A stretch of 40,431 nucleotides of DNA from a virus, in the IMG/VR virus record IMGVR_UViG_3300025132_007292, positions 1-40,431 of that record; one strand, 5' to 3'. How positions within the stretch are numbered: position 1 is the stretch's first letter; each line of letters opens with the position of its first letter. Under the pieces are notes generated by a model. It was not told the origin of the DNA. It saw only the letters and a list, made by a program, of their open reading frames with translations, and made no database searches. A program made the position numbers and the translations under genes. Of the stretch, positions 19,501 to 27,130 are shown one piece after another.

Positions 19501-22262
19501 GGTTTACGGGGTTAAACAACATATTATATGCTCGTAGAAAATACAATGCAGCAATGATAGCAAGGCATGAGGCGTATAAAAAGATTTATGGAGATGATTA
19601 TTGGATTCATTTAACCTCACACAATATGCTTCATCGAGCAAAACTGCCTTTTGGTGTCGGTAATTCTAATCCTTTAATGCCAAATAAGCGTATTATTGTT
19701 TTAAATCCAAGAATATCTGATGTTGGTGAAGTTAAAGAGGGAAAAATATCAAAAAGTAGAGCAGTTATTCGCAAAATATATCATGGTGGTACAGTTAATG
19801 AAATTCCATTAGTTCAAGAAATAGATGGGCAACTTCAATATATATGGGATGGAATGACCCTTACTTCTGAAAAAGTTCATGCTCAAGATTATCCTGAATA
19901 TTTTGGAACAAATGATAAAGCAAGAAGAGCAAAAACATTCTTTTACGAAAGAGGCGAAATAGGTGCATTAATTAATAAACATCAAGAAATGTCTCCTTAT
20001 CTTGAAGATGGTGTAGAAAAACTTGAAATAACCAATGGTTTTGGCGATGTAGTAGCCACTATATCTAAAGATTCTGATGGTTATGTAAATATAAAAGATG
20101 CAGAAGGTAATTATGTAGATTATTTATCTTCTCCTGATGAAACAAAGATTATGACTGGAGAATATGCAAATAAATATGACCAACCTATAGAAATTGATGG
20201 CAAATCTATTCGTCTTATTATGTATCCAAGAGATAATGATAAATCGTATGGTAAATTTTTTAAGCAGTTAATGAATTATTTTCCTGATTCAAGAATGCAA
20301 AATTTAGTTCGTGAGTTTTTTGATGATGCTGACCCTAGAAAAAAGTTTAGTCCTCGTAGTTTATTTAAATTATTTGTTGAAATTGCAACAAACCCAAAGA
20401 AAATGGATGAATTTAAACGTACTTATTCTAGTGCGACTATTGATGGACTTCCACTTGCAATGGCTAGAAATGCTGAACTTGGAGTTGGATTTCATCCTAC
20501 AGATTCAGGAACAAATGCAAATGTAGTTAAAAATGCAATTTTACAAGAAATATCTGAATTTAAGACATATGGTAGTAAGCTTGATTTTAGAATGGATATG
20601 ATGGGTCATTTAGAGGATAATGAAATTGTATTACCTAGTGACCATAAAATTGTACAAAATATTAAAAATATAACAGGATTAAGAACTAGAGATGAAATCA
20701 ATACTTGGCTTTTAAACAATGATTTAGAAGTACTTGCTATTCGTTCTCCTGTACCTTCACGATTTGGTTATCGAGTATTAAAAATCAAAAGTATTGAACC
20801 TATTGGAGATACTTTTATGGTAAATCCAAAGATTGTTAAACAAGTATTTGAAGGTGATGGAGATGGCGATACTGCTACAATTGTATTTTTAAATAATAAA
20901 CAAAAAGAATTGTTAAAAGAATTAAAAGACAGGCAAGAATTAACTGGAGGATTGGCACTTTCTGCATCAGATCAAAATATTGATATATCAACTTTAGAAG
21001 GTCTTGCTGAAGGAATTTCTATTATGCAAAATGGAAAAAGAGCAATTAGTCAAGTTGCAAATATTGCTAAAAATGTAGGAATTATGTCTACTTGGTTTAA
21101 AGAAATGATAGTTAATGATGGTGAGCGAAAAATTAAAATGAGAAAACTTACTGATGTTGTAGAAGATTCAGATATGGGTGAGTCTCACAGTATAGAAAAT
21201 TTATTAAGAATGTATTTACAAGCAGGAGCTGACCATGCAAAGTTGTTATTACTCGGTCCAGATCAATGGAATTACAGCGTAGAAAAATTATACAGTATGG
21301 TGTTTTATTATGAAGATGCTCCTAATGAATTAATATCTGAAGAACATTATAAAATAATAAGAAAAGAAATTTTAAGACCAATGACTAGAGCGGGTTCTGT
21401 ATTAAGGGGTCATGATATGGATAGTCAATTACGATTTGCAGATTATCTTGAAAGAAGTGAGGAGTATCTTGATTTTATTGAAAATAGAAATGAAATAATT
21501 GAAGAAAGTGAAGGAGCTATTATTAAAGGCAAAACTTCAATTAATCATGTATTAGAACATATTATTGTTTCGTTTGCAAAAGAAGCATATGCAAATGGTA
21601 TTGATGGTGACCAATTTACTACTCCGTTTGGAACTTCAAAGTATATTCATTCAACTACTGTTAAAAAACATGCTGAAAAATGGACAAAAGAAACAATGGA
21701 CATTGCTTTTGAGGAAGAAGGCTATGATTTAAAGAATATGACTAATGAAGAAAAAGACCAAGCTAGAAGAGTTATTATGCCTAAGATACAAACTGCAATT
21801 AAACTAGCACAGAATTTTAGTACACAACTTCATTTTGCTATTAAAAAACGTAGGGTAGAAGAAATGTTAGATGATGATGAAAATGCAAGAGCATTTTCTT
21901 CTAATACATTTATGTTTGACCCAAGAGCAGCTGAAGTGTTAGAACGATTTTTAGGTATTATGGATGATTTTGACTACACTAATTATATGAAACGAGCTTT
22001 TACTGCCTCATTTTTAAATGATACGGTAGATATATCGAAACGTGGAGCAAGTGCTGTAAAAAGTAAGTTAGTTATTCCACCAACTGACCCTGTAGACCCT
22101 AGAAATGCATTATTGGATAAAGACATTATGAAAGAATATTATGGCGATTATAATGCCCTTAGAAGCGATTTAGATGGTGTTATTAAAACAGAAGCACCTT
22201 CTTTATTAAAGACAATTGAATATGTAAAAGATGAGTTTGAGAAAAAAGGATGTATGATATGA
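13530..22262 (+). CDS. Giant multidomain virion protein: AlkB-like dioxygenase, HExxH peptidase motif, RNA-polymerase-like DPBB domain
   Basis: A 2910-residue protein from a GTG start. Residues 294-328 are a glycine-rich hydrophobic segment able to enter membranes. At about 720-765 lies a lysine-rich coil. Residues 1080-1250 match AlkB 2OG/Fe(II) dioxygenases: SWYGDVDYTYSG (1109-1120), H1167-x-D1169, H1229, and R1238 and R1244 in RVSITFR. At 1337-1341 is HEAIH, with a KEFVAE helix at 1425-1430 offering a third zinc ligand. Residues about 2100-2580 look like the catalytic core of two-barrel RNA polymerases: WDGMTLTSEK (2106-2115), LDFRMD (2351-2356), R2405-S-P, an N-P pair, the D2443-G-D2445-G-D2447 triad, and A2567-D-H-A-K2571. 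The nearest relatives by logic are YonO, QDE-1-type and crAss-like virion polymerases. Packaging in the virion is inferred from gene position. The middle of the triad is glycine where a bulky residue is usual. Confidence 0.75.
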   Translation: MPIPRNDISNTPEGLATYEQIISQDETYFPEGNIPLIYKPTQTRDKSAYWHEDLFQVLNQQIEQIDPELPRYNYQEDVVQDLKKNYVPFNKYRAILSEKSTNIPIFSRLTPTHQKRIVDQEALDMSALHNYVISKMPKDMEDDDKRRLMKTYNGYFNQNVLPQTIDRMRRYSARESVDASNDNIKQNFLTTIQGLLEGAGSTIERKGILGVSTETEKALNTTFEGWAENVKGWIGDLEQGTGIYSMSDEEIAKDIGEHNLLFMTAPTFKSGYLFNKVAEGFAQQVVTSGLPWAGGVMGGAIGTSVGGPVGGVIGFGIGAVTSVIPGFLVESGSFEDEMSDNWESLREHAKQAKEGNWYSDEKFKEMFTVPLDEDGNLNITADKLTDKTIKDITENLSQLYALKATGYELAGTALTVLGGKAFTALHGQAIKTHFMSKMGQRAAANRFFQAVKKPLAIPSKLIFDVSQEAYVEGEQEDINISMMEPYMANYNKMSEEEKDRRIKSARFQGGVIGAVFSGGQMYVENRMKNRAIDTENRAIQIEDQANYKDITIIDEQIKESKKKGNLWINDDDLAVQIAMSIDPTMSEFRDIVRDNSEDPAGVDNLIVSRTKNNYQIQHGKALGKLLLKNKTKAKKIMKQLGLTAAHFATTGLSTKDFTSLFGKKLADTLLDKQTMDNLTDETTNEDFGDYTQENPNDVYDDQELNHGEQVVDEEMSKLVKQFNNLSNAISRLKKQKKKPSPAQEKKLKQLQSQISALKKSGKKKTAIKNNQQNVNTITGELNESDPTSITTLNLDNIVGKSKSKMSFIKDKKDGQRIDLKIISKSTETNPKTGKKETVYVVEPSVGKEAASQGSKPSDSSQFKLFQSEIDIAITKVGNNPPKRWKAPIPQEEKTNYLNEQITDEKKSETKEKGMTFSSFDQPIEVGDLKNTTTATISDLAYIRPNFETILKAFKKSKKKTMKAFMSLAPRLIENYRLIKSESGDILILEDGKAIGEIKADETEKGLRTESLILGKGKNAIIVNNVVSVNNADTQVAKYNIPPIKSEKTTQNLSKPKVKPTKTTKSGVTLYKKLYSNLSNQFDAFANLIKQTMNVVGLSKGERLWNKYASWYGDVDYTYSGKTHKMQEMPSEIQAIARNIEQQLGLEEGYFNSALANVFPKGQQLGEHADDEKIFVRDNKTIGKVATVSLGGSTKIIIRNIKTNKKESILVQDGDLYVMPGQTFQIEHKHSVTPTQGERVSITFRHIPESRLPAKKETKLTLNELIETGSASDVFIEIAKSGNAIFRGIATFVAENIGNVNIRFDKRIKVQGKWNGKEIIINPNNIDSREALEQTLLHEAIHATTSNLINKYLKGTLSKKSSVYQSIKALDDIFNEIKDGLSSTEKDKVSTLQKFIEQYKSGKLSKSDMDLAVELREEFYGLENLKEFVAELMTNEVFQEKLKKIKYKGENKTLYQKFKELIASVFGVKAGNNALYNGLINAIDVVQYKGEVVKKAPPITPVSKKDMGNVTLKDEQEFDDWFNDGDDTNLDDGSLLVDETIVGQNIVDNLTNVDPLSDPNVPEEDNSFLIKWGKNKGVLNRKSKKRAYRAFEKGFVDIIRKHGLPLSYFTEYRRSMNEKLENIDYIKKYFNKWADDYQVTLEEYPDRLFSFDVPDDESFNAMVKNDKAFSDYAETFQSALDMTEEHVRQGIGIDNEGKLEADTKAENFNQIDTGFFKAIGLSPTVEQMTVIWELLNNTDLEGFIKGMSDSKFIRENKLFLEKGKTLSELLDTDINGRINKVLTRFWVSNLRDNRTPSNRGINQKDSIQSLYAIYRAPKKDEDGNIIEPGYFTFKPKDQSVIEKIRGKIQLLYKNLPNKLRSRAVESLFGDGELRYISLKDLWRWQVEDSAEEGKNKSYHLVKDIKNLNSELLRNFIRSSLKTGMVPILVRGDTDLIPMVRITKEHNDFASDRNVRTYWKRELDLVPDDLKTDVKRNWIMKYIAQSTTDDVQWFTGLNNILYARRKYNAAMIARHEAYKKIYGDDYWIHLTSHNMLHRAKLPFGVGNSNPLMPNKRIIVLNPRISDVGEVKEGKISKSRAVIRKIYHGGTVNEIPLVQEIDGQLQYIWDGMTLTSEKVHAQDYPEYFGTNDKARRAKTFFYERGEIGALINKHQEMSPYLEDGVEKLEITNGFGDVVATISKDSDGYVNIKDAEGNYVDYLSSPDETKIMTGEYANKYDQPIEIDGKSIRLIMYPRDNDKSYGKFFKQLMNYFPDSRMQNLVREFFDDADPRKKFSPRSLFKLFVEIATNPKKMDEFKRTYSSATIDGLPLAMARNAELGVGFHPTDSGTNANVVKNAILQEISEFKTYGSKLDFRMDMMGHLEDNEIVLPSDHKIVQNIKNITGLRTRDEINTWLLNNDLEVLAIRSPVPSRFGYRVLKIKSIEPIGDTFMVNPKIVKQVFEGDGDGDTATIVFLNNKQKELLKELKDRQELTGGLALSASDQNIDISTLEGLAEGISIMQNGKRAISQVANIAKNVGIMSTWFKEMIVNDGERKIKMRKLTDVVEDSDMGESHSIENLLRMYLQAGADHAKLLLLGPDQWNYSVEKLYSMVFYYEDAPNELISEEHYKIIRKEILRPMTRAGSVLRGHDMDSQLRFADYLERSEEYLDFIENRNEIIEESEGAIIKGKTSINHVLEHIIVSFAKEAYANGIDGDQFTTPFGTSKYIHSTTVKKHAEKWTKETMDIAFEEEGYDLKNMTNEEKDQARRVIMPKIQTAIKLAQNFSTQLHFAIKKRRVEEMLDDDENARAFSSNTFMFDPRAAEVLERFLGIMDDFDYTNYMKRAFTASFLNDTVDISKRGASAVKSKLVIPPTDPVDPRNALLDKDIMKEYYGDYNALRSDLDGVIKTEAPSLLKTIEYVKDEFEKKGCMI

Positions 22263-25200
22263 GGAATCGATGTAAAGACACAAAAGATATAGTAACAGAA
22301 TCATATATCGGTGCAAATGTAGAACGTAATTATACTGACCCAAATATGGAAAATTTAAATAAAGATAGTAGGGTTGGTGGATGGATTAAACGATTGTTTA
22401 AAAAATTTGAACATAAAGGCGAAGTAACTCAAGAAGAAGTAAAGAAATTTGCAGATAATTATTTTAAAACAGATACTGAAAGCACAAAGATACAGATTAT
22501 TTTGGCAATTACATCTGCATTGGGGAAAAGAAAAGATTTACGAGATTTATTCTATTACAAGCTAAGTGAAATTGTAAATGAGAATATGGCAAATTTACCC
22601 GACATTGAAGGTGGCTATATTTTATCTCGAATGGATGATGGTACTAACATATATAATATGTATCAACTTCCCTATTCTATGGTGTTACAAGCAGGTGTAA
22701 TGCTAGACCAAGATTTAATGTCTATGGATGAAGATTCTGATTTAAATATAAAATCGGGTTGGTTTGGTAATTTAGTTTATGAATTTATGCTACCTAAGAA
22801 TGTTGCTTATAAGACAACTACACCTTCATTAGTAAAATTTATTAAATCTATTACTTATTTTAATCAACGAAGAGAAGCGACGGAAAAAGAATACACTTCT
22901 TCTAATCCCAATGCTCCGTTAAATGATTATGAAATGGAACCAGAAAGAGATAAAAATGGCAATATAAGGTTAGATAAACAAGGCAATATCATTCGTTCTA
23001 ATATGCCTAAAAAATATAACCGTAATATGTTTGGCTTATCTCAGCTTTATAATTCTGAATTAGCAGAGGTTTTTAATCAATACGGGCAGAAATATTTTAA
23101 AGATGATGTAGCATTAATGGATTTTATTCATTTAACAATGATGAATTTGATAAAGATTGATAAAGATGGTAACGCATGGTTAAAAACAGAATTTGGGAAA
23201 TTATATGAGGGAGACAAGGTAATAAGGTATAAAGATGGAAATCCAATTATAAAACATCATAGTTTAGAGCCTTTAATTATAAAAGATGGTAGGATTGTCA
23301 ATTGGAATAAAGACCATAGAGATATTGTTAAAGAAGATGATAAAAATATAGCGGGTGAATCTGTATCGCAATTGCAATTTAATACAAAGATAAATCCAGT
23401 TACTAAAAAAGATGATTATGATATGATCTATGAACTTATAGATGGCATACAAGTAGCTTTATGGAATTTTGGACACCAAGTAAAATTTAAAGGTGATGAA
23501 CAATCTGCTAGATATAATGATTTATTATTAAGAGCAGAACAAGAATTGTCTGGAGCTGAACTTGCAGAATTTAAAACAATGGCTGACCAAATGTTTGAAG
23601 GTGAATTGTTTGGCATACATGGACTTACTCAATTTGAATTGCAAGAAAAGGACAAGCATTATTTCCCTAAAAAACTTACAGTAGGTAACAGAACCTTTTA
23701 TATGAGTAAAGCAGAAGAAAATTTGATGCAGAATATTGCAGATACTCAAATGAAAATCAATCAGCTTATGGATGACCCTAAGGCAAATAAGAAAAGAATA
23801 CCTTTATTAAGACAGCAATTATTTGATAATACTCGCGCATTAGAAATTATATCTGAAAAATTAAGAATTTTACATCATGGAAATACAAACTTTGATGAAA
23901 CAGGTTCGCAAAATCCTATCTTTTTACACAACTATGTAAAGAATTTTAAAAGCGTTACAAATATGATTCCTTATGAGGCATATCGTACAGATGAACATGT
24001 GGTAAGAGATTATATCAGTGAAACATCTCGTCAACTAGAGCGTAGAGGATTAGCAAATGATTTATTAGAAGGGTTTTTAGAAGCAAAAGGAAAGCCAAAA
24101 GCAAAATTATATATGATTAATATGTTTAAAAGGTTATTTCAATATCCTGATGCTAGAGGAATTATTGCTGGAATTCCAACAAGTGATGATAAGTTAGACC
24201 GTTTTTTTAAAAAATGGATGCCAGGCTATACAGGTAAAAAACACAATATAAATCGTTTATTTAAAGATTTTTCTGCATTGCATACTTCTACATTGTTAAG
24301 TGGAGCTGCTGATGGTTTTATGAATTATTTTTCTACTTTACAAGATATGGTAAATAGTGGTAAAGATTCATTTTTTGATGCATTTAGTGAATATACAAGT
24401 AATAAAAGTAAATGGGAAAATTTAGCTGAAAAAGCAGGTATTATTACATTTTCTAAATATTTAGAAGGATATGTAGATGATATTTTAAGAACTGAAGATA
24501 GAAAACAAGCTGTTGAAATAAAAAAGCAATTAATGGGTCTTGTTAATAAAATTGAGAATCATAAAGGGAAAATACCTCTTAGTCAAAGAAAGTTTTATTT
24601 ACGATATAAAAGAGATATAGACCTTATTAATGCGCAATTACCTTCGAAATTTCAAGTATTAACAGGTACATTAGCTAGATATGCTATTAATCATCGTATA
24701 GAAACATCTAAATATGAAAAAGGATTTTCAAAAAGATTAAAAGATGTAACGGGTGCTTATACAATAGCTCCTTCTATACAACAAACAGAACAAGTATTAA
24801 GAACAATATCATTTATTATTGGATGGAAAAATGCAGAAAAAATAACTAGAGGTTTTCCTAATATTAATGAAGCAGATAAAATACAACTTGCTAGAGAATA
24901 TGTATATTTTACTCAATTTGGGTTGGAAGCTCATTTGGTAGGTGAAGCAACAGGTAGTTCATTTACAAAGTTTTTAAATGGAATTACAAGTTTTAGAAAA
25001 CAAAGAACAGGATTTGATGTACGCAAAAACAGAGAATGGTTACGCACATTTTGGAATCCTACTAGTTTAATTGATTCATTAAATAAAAATATTAAAACAG
25101 ATAAAAAACAATTATATAAAGCTAGATTATCAGCTAGTGCTGGTGCTAAAGCATTATTTAGTTTGCTTAATTGGAGAGGTACAGGTTCTAAAAGGTCAAA

Positions 25201-25756
25201 ATTATTGCGAAAAGCAGTTCCTTCTGCAGCTCAAGGTGAATCTATGTTTTTTATGTATGGAGCTGGTTCTCTTTTTATGCATTTTGTAATATTTGGAAGT
25301 GCAACAACTTCAATTATGGGAACATTTATTAAAGGTATTTTTATGAAAAATAATATGGTTCAAGCGGGAACTGGTTTTACTTCACCTTATTATATGGGTA
25401 TATTAGCCACTGGTAGCTTGACTTATGCATTAGCAAAAGATGCATTAAGCGATGATGAAGAAGACGATATTAGGTTTTATGATTTTTATCGATTATTTAG
25501 GGGGATGTATGGTACAGGATATATGGATTTATTTTCTATCGTTTACGGAATTGCACAAGCAACGAGGAATTATATAATAGGCGATATGCCTGAAAAAAGG
25601 GATTATTATAATGACCCAAGTAAACATGTTACGTTTAAACCAGATTGGTTTAATCCAGTTGGATTTGTTAGAAAGGCTACAGATGCAACTATTGATTTGG
25701 GTAAAAAATGGTATGAAAGAGAAAAATCTGAATCATATCGTTTTAGGAATTATTAA
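22259..25756 (+). CDS. Large internal virion / ejection protein
   Basis: About 1165 residues. The ATG at 22259 overlaps the previous stop (ATGA) and has an AAAAAAGGA site eight bases upstream, so I prefer it to the ATG at 22250, which is too close to that site. The chain is mostly helical. A KDKHYFPKKL stretch near residue 460 resembles a motif I have seen in other large ejected proteins. The C-terminal part has hydrophobic helices at roughly residues 995-1025 (FFMYGAGSLFMHFVIFG), 1040-1060 and 1085-1103. No catalytic motif was found. Translational coupling to the RNA-polymerase-like giant suggests that the two act together, perhaps as an ejection conduit. It is the last gene of the rightward virion block. 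Confidence 0.6.
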   Translation: MRNRCKDTKDIVTESYIGANVERNYTDPNMENLNKDSRVGGWIKRLFKKFEHKGEVTQEEVKKFADNYFKTDTESTKIQIILAITSALGKRKDLRDLFYYKLSEIVNENMANLPDIEGGYILSRMDDGTNIYNMYQLPYSMVLQAGVMLDQDLMSMDEDSDLNIKSGWFGNLVYEFMLPKNVAYKTTTPSLVKFIKSITYFNQRREATEKEYTSSNPNAPLNDYEMEPERDKNGNIRLDKQGNIIRSNMPKKYNRNMFGLSQLYNSELAEVFNQYGQKYFKDDVALMDFIHLTMMNLIKIDKDGNAWLKTEFGKLYEGDKVIRYKDGNPIIKHHSLEPLIIKDGRIVNWNKDHRDIVKEDDKNIAGESVSQLQFNTKINPVTKKDDYDMIYELIDGIQVALWNFGHQVKFKGDEQSARYNDLLLRAEQELSGAELAEFKTMADQMFEGELFGIHGLTQFELQEKDKHYFPKKLTVGNRTFYMSKAEENLMQNIADTQMKINQLMDDPKANKKRIPLLRQQLFDNTRALEIISEKLRILHHGNTNFDETGSQNPIFLHNYVKNFKSVTNMIPYEAYRTDEHVVRDYISETSRQLERRGLANDLLEGFLEAKGKPKAKLYMINMFKRLFQYPDARGIIAGIPTSDDKLDRFFKKWMPGYTGKKHNINRLFKDFSALHTSTLLSGAADGFMNYFSTLQDMVNSGKDSFFDAFSEYTSNKSKWENLAEKAGIITFSKYLEGYVDDILRTEDRKQAVEIKKQLMGLVNKIENHKGKIPLSQRKFYLRYKRDIDLINAQLPSKFQVLTGTLARYAINHRIETSKYEKGFSKRLKDVTGAYTIAPSIQQTEQVLRTISFIIGWKNAEKITRGFPNINEADKIQLAREYVYFTQFGLEAHLVGEATGSSFTKFLNGITSFRKQRTGFDVRKNREWLRTFWNPTSLIDSLNKNIKTDKKQLYKARLSASAGAKALFSLLNWRGTGSKRSKLLRKAVPSAAQGESMFFMYGAGSLFMHFVIFGSATTSIMGTFIKGIFMKNNMVQAGTGFTSPYYMGILATGSLTYALAKDALSDDEEDDIRFYDFYRLFRGMYGTGYMDLFSIVYGIAQATRNYIIGDMPEKRDYYNDPSKHVTFKPDWFNPVGFVRKATDATIDLGKKWYEREKSESYRFRNY

Positions 25757-25760
25757 CTTC

Positions 25761-25961
25761 CGTTACAAATACGTTACAAATTATTATTGAAAAGTAGGAT
25801 AATATTTAGGATTTATAGAGAATTGCCTGGGTGGTGGAATTGGTAGACACTACGGACTTAAAATCCGTTGGCAGCAATGCCGTAAAAAGGCTCATTTATA
25901 GAGGGTAAAGTAAGGTAGGTTGGTATGCCTAAATATGTCCCGTTACAAATACAGGACAAAT
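25761..25961 (+). repeat. CGTTACAAAT repeats, putative integrase arm-binding sites
   Basis: Copies at 25761-25770, 25772-25781 (11-base spacing, same face of the helix) and 25941-25950, all in the same orientation, plus a degenerate GGACAAAT at 25954-25961. They flank the tRNA core at distances typical of arm sites. Isolated GTTACAAAT copies also occur at 27155 and 35851 and may be chance in this AT-rich sequence. Confidence 0.6.
25825..25883 (+). tRNA. Truncated tRNA-Leu(UAA): 5' acceptor strand to variable arm only
   Basis: The segment starts with GCCTGGG (acceptor 5' strand), has a D-arm typical of leucine tRNAs (GGTGGAATTGGTAGACAC), an anticodon arm ACGGA-CTTAAAA-TCCGT with anticodon TAA, and a class II variable arm GGCA-gcaa-TGCC. 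The T-arm (GGTTCRA) and a 3' acceptor strand complementary to GCCTGGG are absent; after 25883 the sequence is AT-rich. So it cannot be a working tRNA by itself. It most likely is the attP core that recombines with a host tRNA-Leu gene, the host supplying the 3' part. Confidence 0.75.
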
Positions 25962-25962
25962 C

Positions 25963-26919
25963 GTGGCAAAAAAGAGGGATAAATTAAAAAAGAATTTTTA
26001 TCTTACGGATGATGGTACAATACAATTCCGTAAAATGATTCGTGGTAACCTGATTACTGGTAGGACAGGTATGACCGATATACATCAAGTAAATAAATAT
26101 GCTGAAGAAATTAGACATCAGCTTATTTCCCAACATTATAAATTAAAATCTCAAAAAAGAAAAAAAGCCAAACTTGGTTCTTTAATAAAAAAATGGCTTA
26201 TAACAAAAGAGGGATTAGAAAAAGAAACAATTCGGACTTACAAAGACAATGCTACTTATTATATAAATAATGGACTACCTAAGAATTGCAGCCCTAGTAG
26301 AATTAAATCAGTTCGTAGAGATTATAATATTTTTGCAAGATGGTGTATTAAAAAAGGGTATGATGTTGAGGAGTTAAAAGGAGAGACTGAATCAGAAGCA
26401 AGGATACGAGTTTTAAATGATGATGAGATTAAAAGATTTTTTAAAGCGTGTGATCAAACTAATGCACATTGGAGATACAAGAAAAAACATCAAGACTTTA
26501 AAGATTGTATGGAGTTTATTCATTATACAGGTGCAAGGAGAAAAGAAGCAAATGCACCAAAAAAAGAGTGGCTTAGAAAAAATAACAATGATGAATATTA
26601 TTTGGAAGTGATAAAAAAAGGTGGGAACAAAAGAGTAATACGGATTAATGAACAAGCTTTAGAGGTTTTAAAACGTAGGAATTTTGAATTTTGGAATTAC
26701 GATGTTCAATGGTTAACTAAGCGTTATAAACATCTATGTAGACAGGCGGGTATTTATGACACACAACTTCATGATTTACGAAGAACATTTGGGTATAGAT
26801 TATTAGTGGGAGGGACTGATATAGCTATTGTAGCTAGATTATTAGGTATTAGTATAAAGGTGGCATATAAGCATTATACACCATTAATGGTAAGCGAAAT
26901 AAAAGATTTCATTATATAG
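25963..26919 (+). CDS. int: Tyrosine recombinase integrase
   Basis: A 318-residue protein from a GTG start at 25963, right beside the attP-like site. The N-terminal part is a basic arm-binding domain (FYLTDDGTIQFRKM), followed by a SAM-like core-binding domain. The catalytic domain has R192 in HYTGARRKEA, a lysine in the IKKGGNKRVIRI beta-hairpin, H270-D-L-R273-R, and the nucleophile Y305 in AYKHYT. The usual second His/Trp position is occupied by the LLGIS stretch, where LGH is more common. It would integrate the phage into a host tRNA-Leu(UAA) gene. No excisionase-like gene is obvious next to it. Confidence 0.92.
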   Translation: MAKKRDKLKKNFYLTDDGTIQFRKMIRGNLITGRTGMTDIHQVNKYAEEIRHQLISQHYKLKSQKRKKAKLGSLIKKWLITKEGLEKETIRTYKDNATYYINNGLPKNCSPSRIKSVRRDYNIFARWCIKKGYDVEELKGETESEARIRVLNDDEIKRFFKACDQTNAHWRYKKKHQDFKDCMEFIHYTGARRKEANAPKKEWLRKNNNDEYYLEVIKKGGNKRVIRINEQALEVLKRRNFEFWNYDVQWLTKRYKHLCRQAGIYDTQLHDLRRTFGYRLLVGGTDIAIVARLLGISIKVAYKHYTPLMVSEIKDFII

Positions 26920-26964
26920 ATTAAAAAGAAGTAAGTTTAGACTTCTGAAGGTGGCACTTTAAAA

Positions 26965-26996
26965 GATTAAATAAAAAATTAGGGGTTCTCCCTAAT
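26965..26996 (-). terminator. Rho-independent terminator, leftward
   Basis: A perfect 7-bp stem ATTAGGG/CCCTAAT (26978-26996) with a five-base loop. On the minus strand it is followed by TTTTTTATTT. On the plus strand there is no T-run, so it serves leftward transcripts and also protects the integrase gene from read-in. Confidence 0.7.
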
Positions 26997-27110
26997 CAGT
27001 TCCTTGCTTCTAAAGTAAGGGTCTGTTGCTTAAGGTTTGTGGGGGACATAATTCTCTTCCGTCCAAGTTGAGGTCATGTCCCCGCAACCGCCATATCTCC
27101 TATATATAAA
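26978..27110 (-). ncRNA. Putative structured small RNA between integrase and regulator
   Basis: The gap between integrase and regulator (26920-27218) holds no convincing gene. Its middle is GC-rich against its surroundings and folds well on the minus strand: an 8-bp stem GGGGACAT/ATGTCCCC (27042-27083), then AAGCAACAG, a second hairpin (27002-27020, CCTT-CTT/AAG-AAGG) and the terminator. GTTGC/GCAAC (27025-27029, 27084-27088) could close the first stem. A 15-codon frame (MTSTWTEENYVPHKP, 27077-27030) lies inside it. Could be an antisense or regulatory RNA of the lysogeny switch, or an attenuated leader. Confidence 0.45.
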
Positions 27111-27130
27111 TTATTTATAAATATTTTTTT

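Larger units (their letters stand above)
25757..25962 (+). other. attP-like attachment region
   Basis: A 206-base intergenic segment between the last virion gene and the integrase. It holds a tRNA-Leu fragment (core candidate, 25825-25883) flanked by CGTTACAAAT repeats, two on the left (25761-25770, 25772-25781) and one on the right (25941-25950) followed by a weaker copy (25952-25961). A ten-base direct repeat, ATTTATAGAG, also brackets the core at 25811-25820 and 25894-25903. The layout of a central core with arm sites on both sides is that of phage attP sites read by tyrosine integrases. Confidence 0.7.

Noticed and set aside
20840-20870. Calcium-binding loop (DxDxD) rather than a polymerase triad
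   Set aside because: An EF-hand-type loop needs DxDxDG and a glutamate at position 12. Here D-G-D-G-D-T-A is followed by a hydrophobic strand, and R-S-P lies 38 residues upstream, as in polymerases. Not fully excluded.
25825-25883. Functional phage-encoded tRNA-Leu
   Set aside because: There is no T-arm and no 3' acceptor strand matching GCCTGGG within the next 100 bases, so the gene is incomplete.
26965-26996. Terminator for the integrase transcript
   Set aside because: The A-run precedes and no T-run follows the hairpin on the plus strand; the signal is oriented for leftward transcription.
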